Assembly (NCBI RefSeq): GCF_002252525.1
Contig: NZ_NNRM01000006.1
Location: 1 to 64,000 of the forward strand
Length of the DNA stretch: 64,000 bases
From: Brucella pseudogrignonensis
GTDB taxonomy: Bacteria > Pseudomonadota > Alphaproteobacteria > Rhizobiales > Rhizobiaceae
Direction: 5' to 3'
Shown: positions 1-7,862 of the stretch, in pieces
Layout: every line of letters begins with the position of its first letter
Position numbering within the stretch: position 1 is the first letter of the stretch
Made by a program: the position numbers and the translations under genes
The notes under the pieces: model-generated
The model's database searches: none
What the model saw: the letters and a program-made list of their open reading frames with translations, nothing else
Told to the model about the DNA's origin: nothing

Positions 1-213
1 GTGACGGTTTGCAGTTTCATATTCAACGTGAGCCGTCGAAATAGTGATACCGCGAGCGCGTTCTTCTGGTGCAGCATCGATCTGGTCGTATGCCTTGAAT
101 TCACCGAAAAACTTGGTGATCGCTGCCGTCAGCGAGGTCTTGCCATGGTCAACGTGACCAATGGTGCCGATGTTTACGTGGGGCTTATTACGTTCAAACT
201 TGCTCTTTGCCAT
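1..213 (-). CDS. tuf: Elongation factor Tu, N-terminal part (gene runs off the window)
   Basis: The reverse strand encodes the first 71 residues of EF-Tu, the GTPase that delivers aminoacyl-tRNA to the ribosome. The N-terminus [20 protein letters not shown] is followed by the P-loop [10 protein letters not shown] (about residues 19-28) and the switch I element ARGITIS. The C-terminus lies outside the window. The gene follows tRNA-Tyr and tRNA-Gly on the same strand, so it is probably the last gene of a tRNA-tuf transcript. The GAGAACAACGGCG just before the ATG serves as a modest ribosome binding site. Identification is secure; which of the usual two tuf copies this is cannot be told. Confidence 0.97.
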   Translation of the reverse strand, partial: MAKSKFERNKPHVNIGTIGHVDHGKTSLTAAITKFFGEFKAYDQIDAAPEERARGITISTAHVEYETANRH

Positions 214-353
214 CGCCGTTGTTCTCTTTGTTCTAGAACCGCTCGAGCGCCCGCATAGAAACCAATCAGATTTCCAGGCCGACATTTATGCCAAAACGGA
301 ACGGCGAACCGCCCGTCGATGATTCCTTACACGCCTATCCGCTCTTGAAAATC

Positions 354-427
354 TGGAGCGGGTAACGGGAATCGAACCCGTGTATTCAGCTTGGAAGGCT
401 GCTGCTCTACCATTGAGCTATACCCGC
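354..427 (-). tRNA. tRNA-Gly (anticodon TCC)
   Basis: The reverse strand folds as a full cloverleaf. Acceptor stem GCGGGTA pairs with TACCCGC, the T-loop is GGTTCGATTCC, and CCA is encoded at the 3' end. The anticodon loop CTTCCAA gives anticodon TCC. It lies 24 nt downstream of tRNA-Tyr and 140 nt upstream of tuf on the same strand, the order known from the enterobacterial tyrU-glyT-tufB operon. Confidence 0.97.
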
Positions 428-451
428 GCACTCTAAACTCTAATCCGACAG

Positions 452-536
452 TGGTGGAGGAAGTTGGATTTGAACCAACGTAGGCTTAGCCAACGGATTT
501 ACAGTCCGTCCCCTTTAACCGCTCGGGCATTCCTCC
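452..536 (-). tRNA. tRNA-Tyr (anticodon GTA)
   Basis: An 85-nt class II tRNA with a long variable arm, acceptor stem GGAGGAA/TTCCTCC, encoded CCA and anticodon loop CTGTAAA (GTA). It is the first gene of the apparent tRNA-Tyr/tRNA-Gly/tuf unit and is divergent from rlmB. Confidence 0.97.
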
Positions 537-624
537 TAATATCACTATCAGCAGAGTCGAGTAACTAGGCATTTTTTACAGAGTTTCCGGTTGGCGCTGG
601 GCCCGCCGTCGTTCTGTGAGCGGG

Positions 625-653
625 CTTATGCCGATATGCGTCGCTCCTGTCAA
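625..653 (-). promoter_or_regulatory. sigma70-type promoter of the tRNA-Tyr/tRNA-Gly/tuf unit
   Basis: On the reverse strand a perfect -35 TTGACA (648-653) and a -10 CATAAG (625-630) are separated by exactly 17 nt. A GC-rich discriminator (CCCGCTC) follows, as is usual for stable-RNA and translation-factor promoters under stringent control. The tRNA-Tyr 5' end lies about 80 nt downstream. The rest of the 537-802 gap holds the rlmB upstream region, with an AT-rich stretch at about 743-785 but no promoter I would call firmly. Confidence 0.7.
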
Positions 654-802
654 CAGGGTAAAAGTGAAAAGAATGCAGAACATTCCACAGCTTGGACAGA
701 TCAGCTCGCACTCAGCGCCCGAGAACCGCGCGAAACCGGGATTTGACGCCTATAAAGAGATATAAATTCTCACATTAAATAAAATCGAGCACGCTATCTT
801 CC

Positions 803-1699
803 ATGTTGTGGACAGGGTATAAGCGCCGCATGAATGATAAAAACTCACCCCGTACCCCTAAAGATTCTCATTATGCGCGCCTGCGTCGCGAACATCGTGA
901 CCATAAGGCAGCCGCAGAAGGCAAAGCACCGCACAGGCCTCAACGAGCGCCTATTCCGGCCGGTCGAGTAGCGGATGGAACCGTACGCCTTTATGGCCTG
1001 CATACGGTTCGCGCAGCTGTAGAGAATCCCGCGCGCACGATTTTGCGTATGCGTGCGACTCGCAATGGCTTTGCGCGCCTTGAAATTGGCGAAGCAGAAA
1101 GCCTCCCTTTCCCAGTCGAAATCGTCGAACCAAAAGAGATCGACAAAGAGACCGGTTCGGATGCCGTCCATCAGGGCGTCATGATCGAAGCAGAACCGCT
1201 TCGGCATAAAAAGTTGTCAGAATTGAAAGATAGCCCGCTTTTGCTGGTGCTGGATCAGGTTACCGATCCACACAATGTCGGCGCAATCATCCGCTCGGCA
1301 GTGGCTTTTGGTGCAGGAGCAATCATTACCACTAGCCGTCACAGCCCTCAAGAAAGTGGTGTTCTGGCAAAGGCTGCCTCGGGTGCACTCGAGCTTATTC
1401 CTCATATTGAGGTTCGCAACCTTGCAGAAGCGATCGAAGAACTTCATTCGCTCGGTTTCATGACCATTGGCCTTGATTCGGAAGGTCCACTTGAAATGGA
1501 AGCGACACTTGAGGGCGGTCGTGTAGCACTCGTTCTTGGCGCAGAAGGCAAAGGTCTTCGTCAGAAGACCCGCGAAACGGTGACTGCACTGGCACGTCTC
1601 GATATGCCGGGCGAAATCAAATCGCTTAACGTCTCCAATGCTGCAGCAATTTCGCTCTATGCAGCGGAACGTTATCTGCGTGCGCGCAACGGTTCTTAA
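803..1699 (+). CDS. rlmB: 23S rRNA 2'-O-ribose methyltransferase, TrmH/SpoU family (RlmB-like)
   Basis: A SpoU-class methyltransferase that transfers a methyl group from SAM to a ribose 2'-OH, probably G2251 of 23S rRNA. An N-terminal charged extension is followed by a substrate-binding domain (LYGLHTVRAAVENP, near residue 64) and the knotted catalytic domain. The three SpoU motifs are visible: DPHNVGAIIRSA, LVLGAEGKGLR and LNVSNAAAISLYA. The start is uncertain: the ATG at 830 (MNDKNSPRTP) is equally possible and would remove nine residues. Neither has a strong ribosome binding site. The assignment to RlmB rather than another SpoU member rests on the substrate-binding domain and overall length. 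Confidence 0.9.
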   Translation: MLWTGYKRRMNDKNSPRTPKDSHYARLRREHRDHKAAAEGKAPHRPQRAPIPAGRVADGTVRLYGLHTVRAAVENPARTILRMRATRNGFARLEIGEAESLPFPVEIVEPKEIDKETGSDAVHQGVMIEAEPLRHKKLSELKDSPLLLVLDQVTDPHNVGAIIRSAVAFGAGAIITTSRHSPQESGVLAKAASGALELIPHIEVRNLAEAIEELHSLGFMTIGLDSEGPLEMEATLEGGRVALVLGAEGKGLRQKTRETVTALARLDMPGEIKSLNVSNAAAISLYAAERYLRARNGS

Positions 1700-1717
1700 A
1701 AGCGATTCAATTTTTTA

Positions 1718-1743
1718 TCTGGAGCGTTTCATGCGCTCCAGAT
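1718..1743. repeat. Intergenic hairpin between rlmB and the CBS gene
   Basis: Arms ATCTGGAGCG and CGCTCCAGAT are perfect complements around a 6-nt spacer. The T-run lies on the 5' side for the plus strand, so this is not a classical terminator for rlmB. It separates two converging genes and may stop transcription poorly or act as an RNA end. Confidence 0.5.
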
Positions 1744-1768
1744 GATTCGAAGAGTAGGACACACGGAT

Positions 1769-2200
1769 TTAGGCCGTGGCGATGTAAGTCCGAATATCCT
1801 CTGCTTCACGCTCCACATCCTCAATGCGCCGCTTAACTACGTCACCGATTGAGATGATTCCAGCAAGCTTGCCATTTTCTTCCACCGGCATATGACGGAA
1901 CCGGTTGCGAGTCATGATTTCCATCACCTGATTCACAGTGTGATGTTCCCGACAAACCTGTACCTTTGTAGTCATAAACTCAGACACAAGCCGGTCGGCG
2001 ATCTTTTCTTGCATAGACGCGATAGCACGCACCACGTCACGTTCAGAAAAAATGCCCTTTATCCGACCTGCTTCATCACAGACGACCAAAGCACCGATTT
2101 TGTGTTGAGCTAAGACAGCAACAGCATGAGAAAGCGTTTCCTCAGGGCCTATAACAACAACATCTCTGCCCTTTGTCTCGAGAATCGATCTAACAGTCAT
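1769..2200 (-). CDS. CBS-domain protein
   Basis: A 143-residue protein made almost entirely of a CBS domain pair (Bateman module), which usually binds adenine nucleotides and senses energy state. The first CBS runs from about residue 8 (ILETKGRDVVVIGPEETLSHAV...GIFSERDVVRA) and the second from about 78 (MTTKVQVCREHHTVNQVMEIMTRNRFRHMPV...GIISIGDVVK). There is no attached effector domain. The ATG at 2200 is chosen over an in-frame start at 2227 because GGGAGG lies about 8 nt upstream of it. The partner or target cannot be read from the sequence. Confidence 0.88.
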   Translation of the reverse strand: MTVRSILETKGRDVVVIGPEETLSHAVAVLAQHKIGALVVCDEAGRIKGIFSERDVVRAIASMQEKIADRLVSEFMTTKVQVCREHHTVNQVMEIMTRNRFRHMPVEENGKLAGIISIGDVVKRRIEDVEREAEDIRTYIATA

Positions 2201-2339
2201 GCCAAAGTCCCTCCCAAGGTTCAGCAATCCAATCTGCAGGATCGCTGCATGATTCTAACGCAGCTCCTCCAGCTGCGTTCCAATAATGGTGCGCTTTGAT
2301 TAGCCGCTTTGCAAGCAGACTAAATTGGGAGACCTAAGC

Positions 2340-3089
2340 TCAGCGCCTAATCACAGCGTCGTAGCTTCGGGGCTTATCAAGCAGTGAAATCCCGAAAAAG
2401 CCTGCGATGAAGCCACCAATATGGGCTTCCCATGCAATTCCCGATAAATCAGCGCCGCCTGTCGAATAAAGACCGGTGAAAATATTGATCAGAAACCAGA
2501 TACCCACGAAGGTCAGCACAGGCTTAAGTGTGAGCGTGAGACCAATAGGCAGCACCGGCCCTGCAAATTCCGACCTGCGCCCAAAGCCGACACGGCGGAA
2601 CCCGTAACGCGCTGCAGCCCCCATCATGCCGGAGATGGCGCCGGAAGCACCGACTAGAGGCGTTACGCTTTCGGGATAGATCGCATAATGCGTGAGGCCT
2701 GCAATCACCGACGTTAGAATCCAGAAAATAATCATTCGACCAGTACCGATACGGCCCGCGAGCGGAGAACCGAAAGCGGCAAACCAGATCATATTGACCG
2801 CGATATGCGCAAACCCGCCGTGCATGAAAGAGTAACTGATGAGCGTGAAAAGTGCGGACGGATCGGTAAATCCACTTGCAAGTGAGAAGCGCGCGGGAAT
2901 CAAAGCAAAGTTCAGCATGAACTCATAGTTCTGCTGCTCACTGATAATGTAATTTTGATAGATATAGACGCCAGCGCAGATCGCCATTAGCGCAAGAATG
3001 ACGCTTGGTATGTTGAATATTGGTTCGCTGCCGCCCGAACGTCTCGAATCGTTGGAGTTTCCGCGCATTTCAGGCTGAGGCGTGCTCAT
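2340..3089 (-). CDS. Rhomboid-family intramembrane serine protease
   Basis: A polytopic inner-membrane protein of about 249 residues with six or so hydrophobic segments. Rhomboid hallmarks are present: the nucleophile motif GASGAISGMMG and the catalytic His in WEAHIGGFIAGF near the C-terminus. The conserved HGGFAHIAVNMIWF segment follows the second helix. Rhomboids cleave transmembrane helices within the bilayer; the substrate is unknown. The ATG at 3089 has GGAAAG upstream. A longer TTG start at 3179 would add a hydrophilic 30-residue tail, but a terminator-like hairpin sits directly in front of it, so I prefer the shorter form. Confidence 0.88.
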   Translation of the reverse strand: MSTPQPEMRGNSNDSRRSGGSEPIFNIPSVILALMAICAGVYIYQNYIISEQQNYEFMLNFALIPARFSLASGFTDPSALFTLISYSFMHGGFAHIAVNMIWFAAFGSPLAGRIGTGRMIIFWILTSVIAGLTHYAIYPESVTPLVGASGAISGMMGAAARYGFRRVGFGRRSEFAGPVLPIGLTLTLKPVLTFVGIWFLINIFTGLYSTGGADLSGIAWEAHIGGFIAGFFGISLLDKPRSYDAVIRR

Positions 3090-3186
3090 CGATTGCCACT
3101 TTCCGTCTGCGAAAGACCTGTCGCGCTGATCGCTCTTGCGGTCGCGCTCATCTGGATATGGATTCTTGATAAGTGACAATTCGTTA

Positions 3187-3221
3187 AAAATAAAGGCCGC
3201 CGGAGTATCCCGTACGGCCTT
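3187..3221 (-). terminator. Terminator-like hairpin upstream of the rhomboid gene
   Basis: On the reverse strand AAGGCCG...CGGCCTT is followed by a T-rich run (TATTTTTAACG), the layout of an intrinsic terminator. No protein gene on this strand precedes it. It could end a short RNA that begins somewhere in 3222-3470, or act as a leader attenuator for the rhomboid gene. Confidence 0.45.
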
Positions 3222-3342
3222 GTCGCAAATGTCTGACTTTTGCGATACAGAATCTGGAGATCAGAAAAAAGCCAACCAAGACAATGGCTTCAACTGACAA
3301 CCCATCAAACTGCTATAAAAGAACTTTTGCAACTATTACTTC

Positions 3343-3358
3343 TTGTTAACCTTAACAA
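3343..3358. promoter_or_regulatory. Perfect 16-bp inverted repeat
   Basis: TTGTTAACCTTAACAA has two 7-bp arms around CC and carries two overlapping TTAAC elements resembling CtrA half-sites. It lies 116 nt upstream of the PAS-domain gene. The binding protein is not known. Confidence 0.5.
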
Positions 3359-3403
3359 CCAACCCTAGTGGATGAAGAAAGGGTTAAGCTGGCGCCCTCG
3401 CCG

Positions 3404-3418
3404 TTAATACTATTTTAA
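3404..3418 (+). promoter_or_regulatory. CtrA-type box (TTAA-N7-TTAA)
   Basis: TTAATACTATTTTAA fits the full CtrA consensus TTAA-N7-TTAA exactly. It lies 56 nt upstream of the PAS-domain start codon, where CtrA sites usually sit relative to a promoter. CtrA is the cell-cycle master regulator of alphaproteobacteria. The site is a sequence match only. Confidence 0.5.
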
Positions 3419-3473
3419 TGCGCTGACCAACGGGCACTGCCCGAAATCAGGATAAAACGGCAAGCAGCGCATA

Positions 3474-4112
3474 ATGAAAAACCGCAGCACGATCGCAATC
3501 TTTAGCGAATGGCAGCGACTGGCTTTAAGTCAGGGTAACGCGCTCCATGCGCCGCAGCGCGAACTGATCCAGCCTCGCAAGCTGGGACGGCATTTGTCGG
3601 ATCTGTTCATTCTTGAAGAAGATGAAACGGGGGACCTGATGTTCCGCCTCGCGGGCACACGCGTTTGTGCCCTGTTCGGTCGCGAACTTAAAGCCACTCG
3701 GTTCTTGTCACTCTGGCCTGAACGCAATCGCTCTGCCCTTAACGAACTTGCCAGAAACATTGATTCTCTGTTGGTCCCGGCTTTGAGCCAGAATGACGGC
3801 ATTAGTCTCTCAGGGCGCAGCCTAGCCTTTGAGATGTTGCTGGCACCGCTCGAAAGAGGTGAAGGCGGAAGAATCAATCTGCTTGGCAGCATCGTTGTTC
3901 TTAGTGATGTCGCATGGGCCGGTGCTGATCCACTGGTCTTGGGCCATCTTAACAGTGTTGAACCGCTTGCACCCGATCTAATCATTGAGCAGGAGGTCCG
4001 CAAACCTTCCGTGATGACCGTCAATGTAGCAAACAGCACACGCCGCTGGGGTACGCCGGTTCCTACGCACAATATGCCAGCTCTCCGGGTCATCAACGGC
4101 GGAAAAGCCTGA
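3474..4112 (+). CDS. PAS-domain protein (PAS_5 family)
   Basis: A 212-residue soluble protein of the alphaproteobacterial PAS_5 type. A PAS-like fold runs from roughly residue 10 to 145 (EWQRLALSQGNALHAPQREL; GDLMFRLAGTRVCALFGREL; FEMLLAPLERGE...LLGSIVVLSD). No kinase, cyclase or DNA-binding domain follows, so it probably acts by protein contact. The C-terminal 65 residues look disordered. The ribosome binding site is weak. It stands alone, transcribed away from the rhomboid gene, with a CtrA-type box and a TTAAC palindrome in the upstream region, which suggests cell-cycle control. The signal it senses is unknown. Confidence 0.8.
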   Translation: MKNRSTIAIFSEWQRLALSQGNALHAPQRELIQPRKLGRHLSDLFILEEDETGDLMFRLAGTRVCALFGRELKATRFLSLWPERNRSALNELARNIDSLLVPALSQNDGISLSGRSLAFEMLLAPLERGEGGRINLLGSIVVLSDVAWAGADPLVLGHLNSVEPLAPDLIIEQEVRKPSVMTVNVANSTRRWGTPVPTHNMPALRVINGGKA

Positions 4113-4366
4113 CTGGAAACATTTAAGGTCAGCAATATAAAGGTAAACGCGCACTAAGGTTACGGATTGGCAAACCGCATTTTTGGGCAATTTGGGCATC
4201 AAAAGGCCATAAAACCCTCTAAAATGGTCTTAAACGCGCCATTTCTGAACAAAACATTGCTGAGTTCCGCGCAGTTTTATTCAAATTAGATTCGCATTTT
4301 CGCGTCTGAATTTCCCAGCCCTCAAAGTCTTGCACGCATTCTTGTTTCCAACAGGGAGACAAAAGA

Positions 4367-4975
4367 ATGACGAAGCAAACAATCATCGCAGCAATCCTGC
4401 TGATACTGGGTACGGCTTTTGCACAAGCAGCGAATCCAGCATCCAAGTCGCACTGGATGCCAACGGGTGAGCGTACATCTCAGCCGATCGGCCATTATGA
4501 ATTTTGCGAGCGCCATGACACAGAGTGCAAGATCACCAGCGCTAACAGCGCACCGCTGACGCTCAATCAGAAAGTCTGGCAAGAAATCATCGCTGTTAAC
4601 GCCAGCGTCAATGAACGAATCGCACCACGCACCGATATGGACGTCTGGGGCCGCGAGGAATATTGGGAATACCCAACCACGGCTGGCGATTGCGATGACT
4701 ATATGTTGCTCAAGCGCCGCGAGCTTATTGCACTCGGTATCCCTCTCAACACGCTCCTGATGACAGTCGTTCGTCAGGCAAATGGCGAAGGTCATGCGGT
4801 TCTGACGGTACGCACAGATCGCGGCGACTTCATTCTCGACAATCTCGATCAGCGTGTGCGCCTTTGGAACGAAACCGACTACACCTATCTTAAGCGCCAA
4901 TCGACGACCAACACTGGCACCTGGGTCTCTATCAAGGATGGCCGCGAAACCTTCGTCAGCAGCATCCGCAACTGA
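4367..4975 (+). CDS. Exported transglutaminase-like cysteine proteinase (peptidase C93 family)
   Basis: A 202-residue protein with an N-terminal signal peptide (TIIAAILLILGTAFAQA, cleavage near residue 22). The family's catalytic elements are visible: Cys in GDCDDYMLLKRREL, His in GHAVLTVRTD and Asp in FILDNLDQ. Bacterial members of this group (BTLCP/DUF920) are periplasmic cysteine peptidases; in other bacteria relatives such as LapG cleave adhesins. No lapD-like partner is adjacent, so the substrate is open. GGGAGA upstream of the ATG supports the start. It ends at a strong bidirectional terminator. Confidence 0.88.
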   Translation: MTKQTIIAAILLILGTAFAQAANPASKSHWMPTGERTSQPIGHYEFCERHDTECKITSANSAPLTLNQKVWQEIIAVNASVNERIAPRTDMDVWGREEYWEYPTTAGDCDDYMLLKRRELIALGIPLNTLLMTVVRQANGEGHAVLTVRTDRGDFILDNLDQRVRLWNETDYTYLKRQSTTNTGTWVSIKDGRETFVSSIRN

Positions 4976-4995
4976 TTTTCATCAAATATCACATT

Positions 4996-5030
4996 AAAAA
5001 GGGACGGGTCGTCATTCCCCGTCCCTTTTT
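4996..5030. terminator. Bidirectional intrinsic terminator
   Basis: The stem GGGACGGG/CCCGTCCC is flanked by AAAAA on the left and TTTTT on the right, so it can terminate both the C93 peptidase gene and the convergent carbonic anhydrase gene. Confidence 0.9.
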
Positions 5031-5048
5031 ATATTTGTCAGATTCTGC

Positions 5049-5576
5049 TTATGCCGGTTCCAGGCCACGCATGAAAGATTGGCCTTTCTCGACGTAATGC
5101 TTGGCTGACAACTTCAGCTTTTCGACAGCGGTAACATCAAGCTCGCGAATAACGCGCGCTGGCGAGCCGACAATTAGCGAATTATCCGGAAACTCCTTGC
5201 CTTCTGTCACCAGCGCGCCCGCGCCTATGAGGCAATTGTTCCCGATTTTCGCACCGTTGAGCAAAACGGCCCCCATGCCGATCAAACTATTATCGCCAAT
5301 TGTGCAACCGTGAAGAATCGCGCGATGGCCAATCGTGCAGCCCTCCCCAATGCTGAGCGGAAACCCAATATCCGTATGCATGATGGTGTGTTCTTGCACA
5401 TTGGTGTTGGCACCAACCGAGATCATCTCATTATCGCCACGCAGAACCGCTCCAAACCAAAAGCCGACATTCTCGCCAACGAGAATTTTACCAATCAGCG
5501 TTGCATCCGGTGCGATCCAGTTACTGGCCCGGTCGGCAAATTCAGGTTTGTGACCATTATACGCATAGATCGGCAT
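5049..5576 (-). CDS. Gamma-class carbonic anhydrase family protein
   Basis: A 175-residue left-handed beta-helix protein built of hexapeptide repeats (for example IGEGCTIGHRAILHGCTIGDNSLIGMGAVLLNGAKIGNNCLIGAG). His residues in EHTIMHTD and GHRAILHG correspond to the zinc-binding triad of gamma carbonic anhydrases, supporting metal binding and possibly CO2 hydration. Many family members (YrdA/PaaY type) have uncertain activity. GGAGGAAAG lies before the ATG. The gene converges on the C93 peptidase gene across a shared terminator. Confidence 0.9.
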   Translation of the reverse strand: MPIYAYNGHKPEFADRASNWIAPDATLIGKILVGENVGFWFGAVLRGDNEMISVGANTNVQEHTIMHTDIGFPLSIGEGCTIGHRAILHGCTIGDNSLIGMGAVLLNGAKIGNNCLIGAGALVTEGKEFPDNSLIVGSPARVIRELDVTAVEKLKLSAKHYVEKGQSFMRGLEPA

Positions 5577-5614
5577 GAGCTTTCCTCCATCACAAATTCT
5601 TCGAACAACATGCG

Positions 5615-5989
5615 CTAATTATCGTGGGAACGGAATGCGGCTTTCAGGCAATAGAGTGTTGCCGCCAGGAAGATGATACCGGCGAGCACTTTGAAGCCAA
5701 CAATTGTCGAGAAAAATCCCCAATCATCCGGCCAGTAATAGGTGCTGCGAAGCCTCCCCATCTGCGATGAAACCGCCATTTTTCCTGTGGTTACGTTATT
5801 AAAAGCACTACGAAGCAAAAAGAACGACACCAGTCCCCCGAGCACTGTACTGGCCCAAAGCGAACCCGACGAAAATTTTCGCATTTCAGATTGCGGTCGA
5901 TTTTCAGGATCCTGCTTAATATCGCGCGTTTTACGATTGCGGATATTAAGCCAGATAGGCAACTGTTTATCTCTGTCGTCTTGCGCCAT
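5615..5989 (-). CDS. Small membrane protein, function unknown
   Basis: A 124-residue protein with a hydrophilic N-terminus (MAQDDRDKQLPIWLNIRNRK) and two predicted membrane helices: one around residues 45-62 (WASTVLGGLVSFFLLRSAF) and one around 95-115 (VGFKVLAGIIFLAATLYCLKAAF). The ATG lies 2 nt beyond the stop codon of the upstream gene (TGATCATG), so the two are probably translationally coupled. I do not recognise a family. Confidence 0.6.
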   Translation of the reverse strand: MAQDDRDKQLPIWLNIRNRKTRDIKQDPENRPQSEMRKFSSGSLWASTVLGGLVSFFLLRSAFNNVTTGKMAVSSQMGRLRSTYYWPDDWGFFSTIVGFKVLAGIIFLAATLYCLKAAFRSHDN

Positions 5990-5991
5990 GA

Positions 5992-6330
5992 TCAATCGCA
6001 GATTTCATAGCCGCTGCTTTCAGCTTCCACGGCTGCCTTGATCCAGAAGAAGACATTGCCTTCACCTTGAAGCTTGCCCTGACAAAGAGCGACGACATTT
6101 CCCTGTCCCGCAGGAGCCTTAGCGGCACAAGATGCCTTCCAGCTGGCAAAACGTTCAATGGAACCATCAACAATCTCAGGAAAACCAAAATAAATCTTGC
6201 TCATTTTCTGGGCCAGTTCGGGACAGGTACCGTCATCGTCAATCGCCTGCGCTAGCGCAGAGGAAGCCACAAGGCCCAAGCATAGGGCTGCGGCGGCACC
6301 CAAAACATGGCGCGCAAATGAACCAATCAT
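5992..6330 (-). CDS. Small exported protein, function unknown
   Basis: A 112-residue protein with a clear signal peptide (MIGSFARHVLGAAAALCLGLVASSALAQA, cleavage after ALAQA). The mature part has four cysteines (TCPEL, SCAAK, LCQGK, EICD), compatible with disulfide bonds in the periplasm. The ATG at 6330 has GGAG six nt upstream, which decides it against a longer start at 6351. It is the first gene of a pair with the small membrane protein immediately downstream. Confidence 0.65.
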   Translation of the reverse strand: MIGSFARHVLGAAAALCLGLVASSALAQAIDDDGTCPELAQKMSKIYFGFPEIVDGSIERFASWKASCAAKAPAGQGNVVALCQGKLQGEGNVFFWIKAAVEAESSGYEICD

Positions 6331-6397
6331 GATTTCTCCAACCTCCCTCAATCAGCGCCAACTTTTGTAGAGAACGCTTCTCGGAGCATCAAGCCAA

Positions 6398-6433
6398 TAA
6401 AAAACGCCCTCTCTGCAAAGCAGAAAGGGCGTT
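6398..6433 (-). terminator. Intrinsic terminator of the DUF3126 gene
   Basis: On the reverse strand AACGCCCTTTCTGC/GCAGAGAGGGCGTT forms a 14-bp stem with one mismatch, followed by TTTTATTGG. It lies 25 nt past the stop codon of the gene at 6458-6664. Confidence 0.85.
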
Positions 6434-6457
6434 CTGGTTCATCAATCAAGACGGATC

Positions 6458-6664
6458 TTAAAGATCAACGTCGAGAATGGCCATCGAGAAGTTGTAGGAA
6501 AGTTCGCCTTCGTCTTCGTCCTTATAGACGAGACCCAGGAACTCATCATCCAGATATACCTCAGCAGAATCGTCCTTACGTGGACGCGCCTTCACCTGAA
6601 GGCCCGGATTGTTGAAAGTCCGCTTGAAATATGCGTCGAGTTTCTTGAGTTCTTCGGGTTTCAA
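6458..6664 (-). CDS. DUF3126 family protein
   Basis: A 68-residue acidic protein (LKPEELKKLDAYFKRTFNNP ... ELSYNFSMAILDVDL) that matches the small, highly conserved alphaproteobacterial DUF3126 family. The best start is TTG at 6664, with GGAGAAGCCGG directly upstream; it gives the family's usual length. A longer in-frame ORF to 6757 has no support. Function is unknown. It is followed by its own terminator and lies downstream of cysE on the same strand. Confidence 0.85.
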   Translation of the reverse strand: MKPEELKKLDAYFKRTFNNPGLQVKARPRKDDSAEVYLDDEFLGLVYKDEDEGELSYNFSMAILDVDL

Positions 6665-6849
6665 CCGGCTTCTCCTGATATTGAATTGAGGCCGGTTTAA
6701 TGCACCCGGCATTGTTTGATGTAAAGCACTAACGCATGAGCGGCTCAGCGCATACACCGTTAGTTTGGATGACTGTTTGTGGATATAGTCCGCGTTAATG
6801 AAAAGACCAGACGCGGCAGATCGTTACGATTTATGGGAACTATGCCGGG

Positions 6850-7707
6850 CTAAATACCCTCGCCATACATGTGCTCACCAAAGGCTGCTTCGCCTAGCGT
6901 CTGGTCCATAACGCGCGATGGCTCTGAACAACCACTTTCCCCGACAACCTTTGCCGGCACACCAGCTACCGTCGCATTATTCGGCACAGGTTTCAGTACG
7001 ACAGAACCAGCTGCAATTTTTGAGCAATTTCCAACTTCGATATTGCCGAGAATTTTCGCACCCGCTCCGATCAGCACACCATGGCGAATCTTAGGGTGAC
7101 GATCACCACTGGCCTTGCCCGTACCGCCCAGCGTTACGCCATGCAGAATCGAAACATTGTCTTCAATGACAGCCGTTTCGCCCACCACAAGCCCGGTCGC
7201 ATGGTCAAGGAACAACCCACTGCCAAACTTTGCAGCCGGATGAATATCAGTCTGGAAGATCGAAGACGAACGGCTTTGCAGGTAATAAGCAAAATCCTTA
7301 CGACCTTCTTTATAAAGCCAATGAGCCAGACGATGCGTCTGGATGGCATGAAAACCCTTCAGATAAAGAATTGGGTCCATAAAACGGCTGTAAGCCGGGT
7401 CGCGGTCATACACGGCCTGTATATCGACGCGCACGATATGCGACCATTCCGGATTGGCTTCAAACATCGCATCAAAAGTCTGACGCAGGATATCCGCGCT
7501 GAGATCCGCATGACCAAGACGTTCGGCGATGCGATGCATCACTGCATCTTCGAGCGTCGATTGATTGAGGATCGTTGCATACAGAAACGTTCCAAGCACG
7601 GGATCGTTCTTGGCCGCTTCCTCCGCTTCAGCGCGAATGGAATGCCAGATCGGATCAACCTGCCCCAACGAAGGGGACAATTTTGCGTTCGAACGAACGG
7701 ACATCAT
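6850..7707 (-). CDS. cysE: Serine O-acetyltransferase
   Basis: Transfers acetyl from acetyl-CoA to L-serine, the first step of cysteine synthesis. The N-terminal helical SATase domain (DPIWHSIRAEAEEAAKNDPVLGTFLYATILN) is followed by a hexapeptide-repeat beta-helix with the catalytic elements DIHPAAKFGSGLFLDHATGLVVGETAVI, HGVTLGG and HPKIRHGVLIGAGAKILGNIEVG. GGAGTATGC precedes two adjacent ATGs (7707 and 7704); either could be used. A longer start at 7758 has no ribosome binding site. The C-terminal tail after VPAKVVG is about 30 residues, where feedback control by cysteine acts in characterised enzymes. Confidence 0.95.
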   Translation of the reverse strand: MMSVRSNAKLSPSLGQVDPIWHSIRAEAEEAAKNDPVLGTFLYATILNQSTLEDAVMHRIAERLGHADLSADILRQTFDAMFEANPEWSHIVRVDIQAVYDRDPAYSRFMDPILYLKGFHAIQTHRLAHWLYKEGRKDFAYYLQSRSSSIFQTDIHPAAKFGSGLFLDHATGLVVGETAVIEDNVSILHGVTLGGTGKASGDRHPKIRHGVLIGAGAKILGNIEVGNCSKIAAGSVVLKPVPNNATVAGVPAKVVGESGCSEPSRVMDQTLGEAAFGEHMYGEGI

Positions 7708-7862
7708 GCATACTCCAATTTTGCTCATTGCAGACAACTGAACACTCCCGTTGCCCATAAAGCCTGCATTGCAATGCGAGTTCGGCAGACAACATATCTC
7801 AAAATGCCGTGCCTTTACACCGCATAAATCTTATCGCTGTCGTTAGCGTATCGCGCCCGAAC

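Noticed and set aside
1-258. Open frame on the plus strand at the window start
   Set aside because: It is antisense to the tuf N-terminus, whose reading is unmistakable EF-Tu.
1718-1743. Intrinsic terminator after rlmB
   Set aside because: The T-run lies before rather than after the stem on the plus strand, and an A-run follows it on the minus strand.
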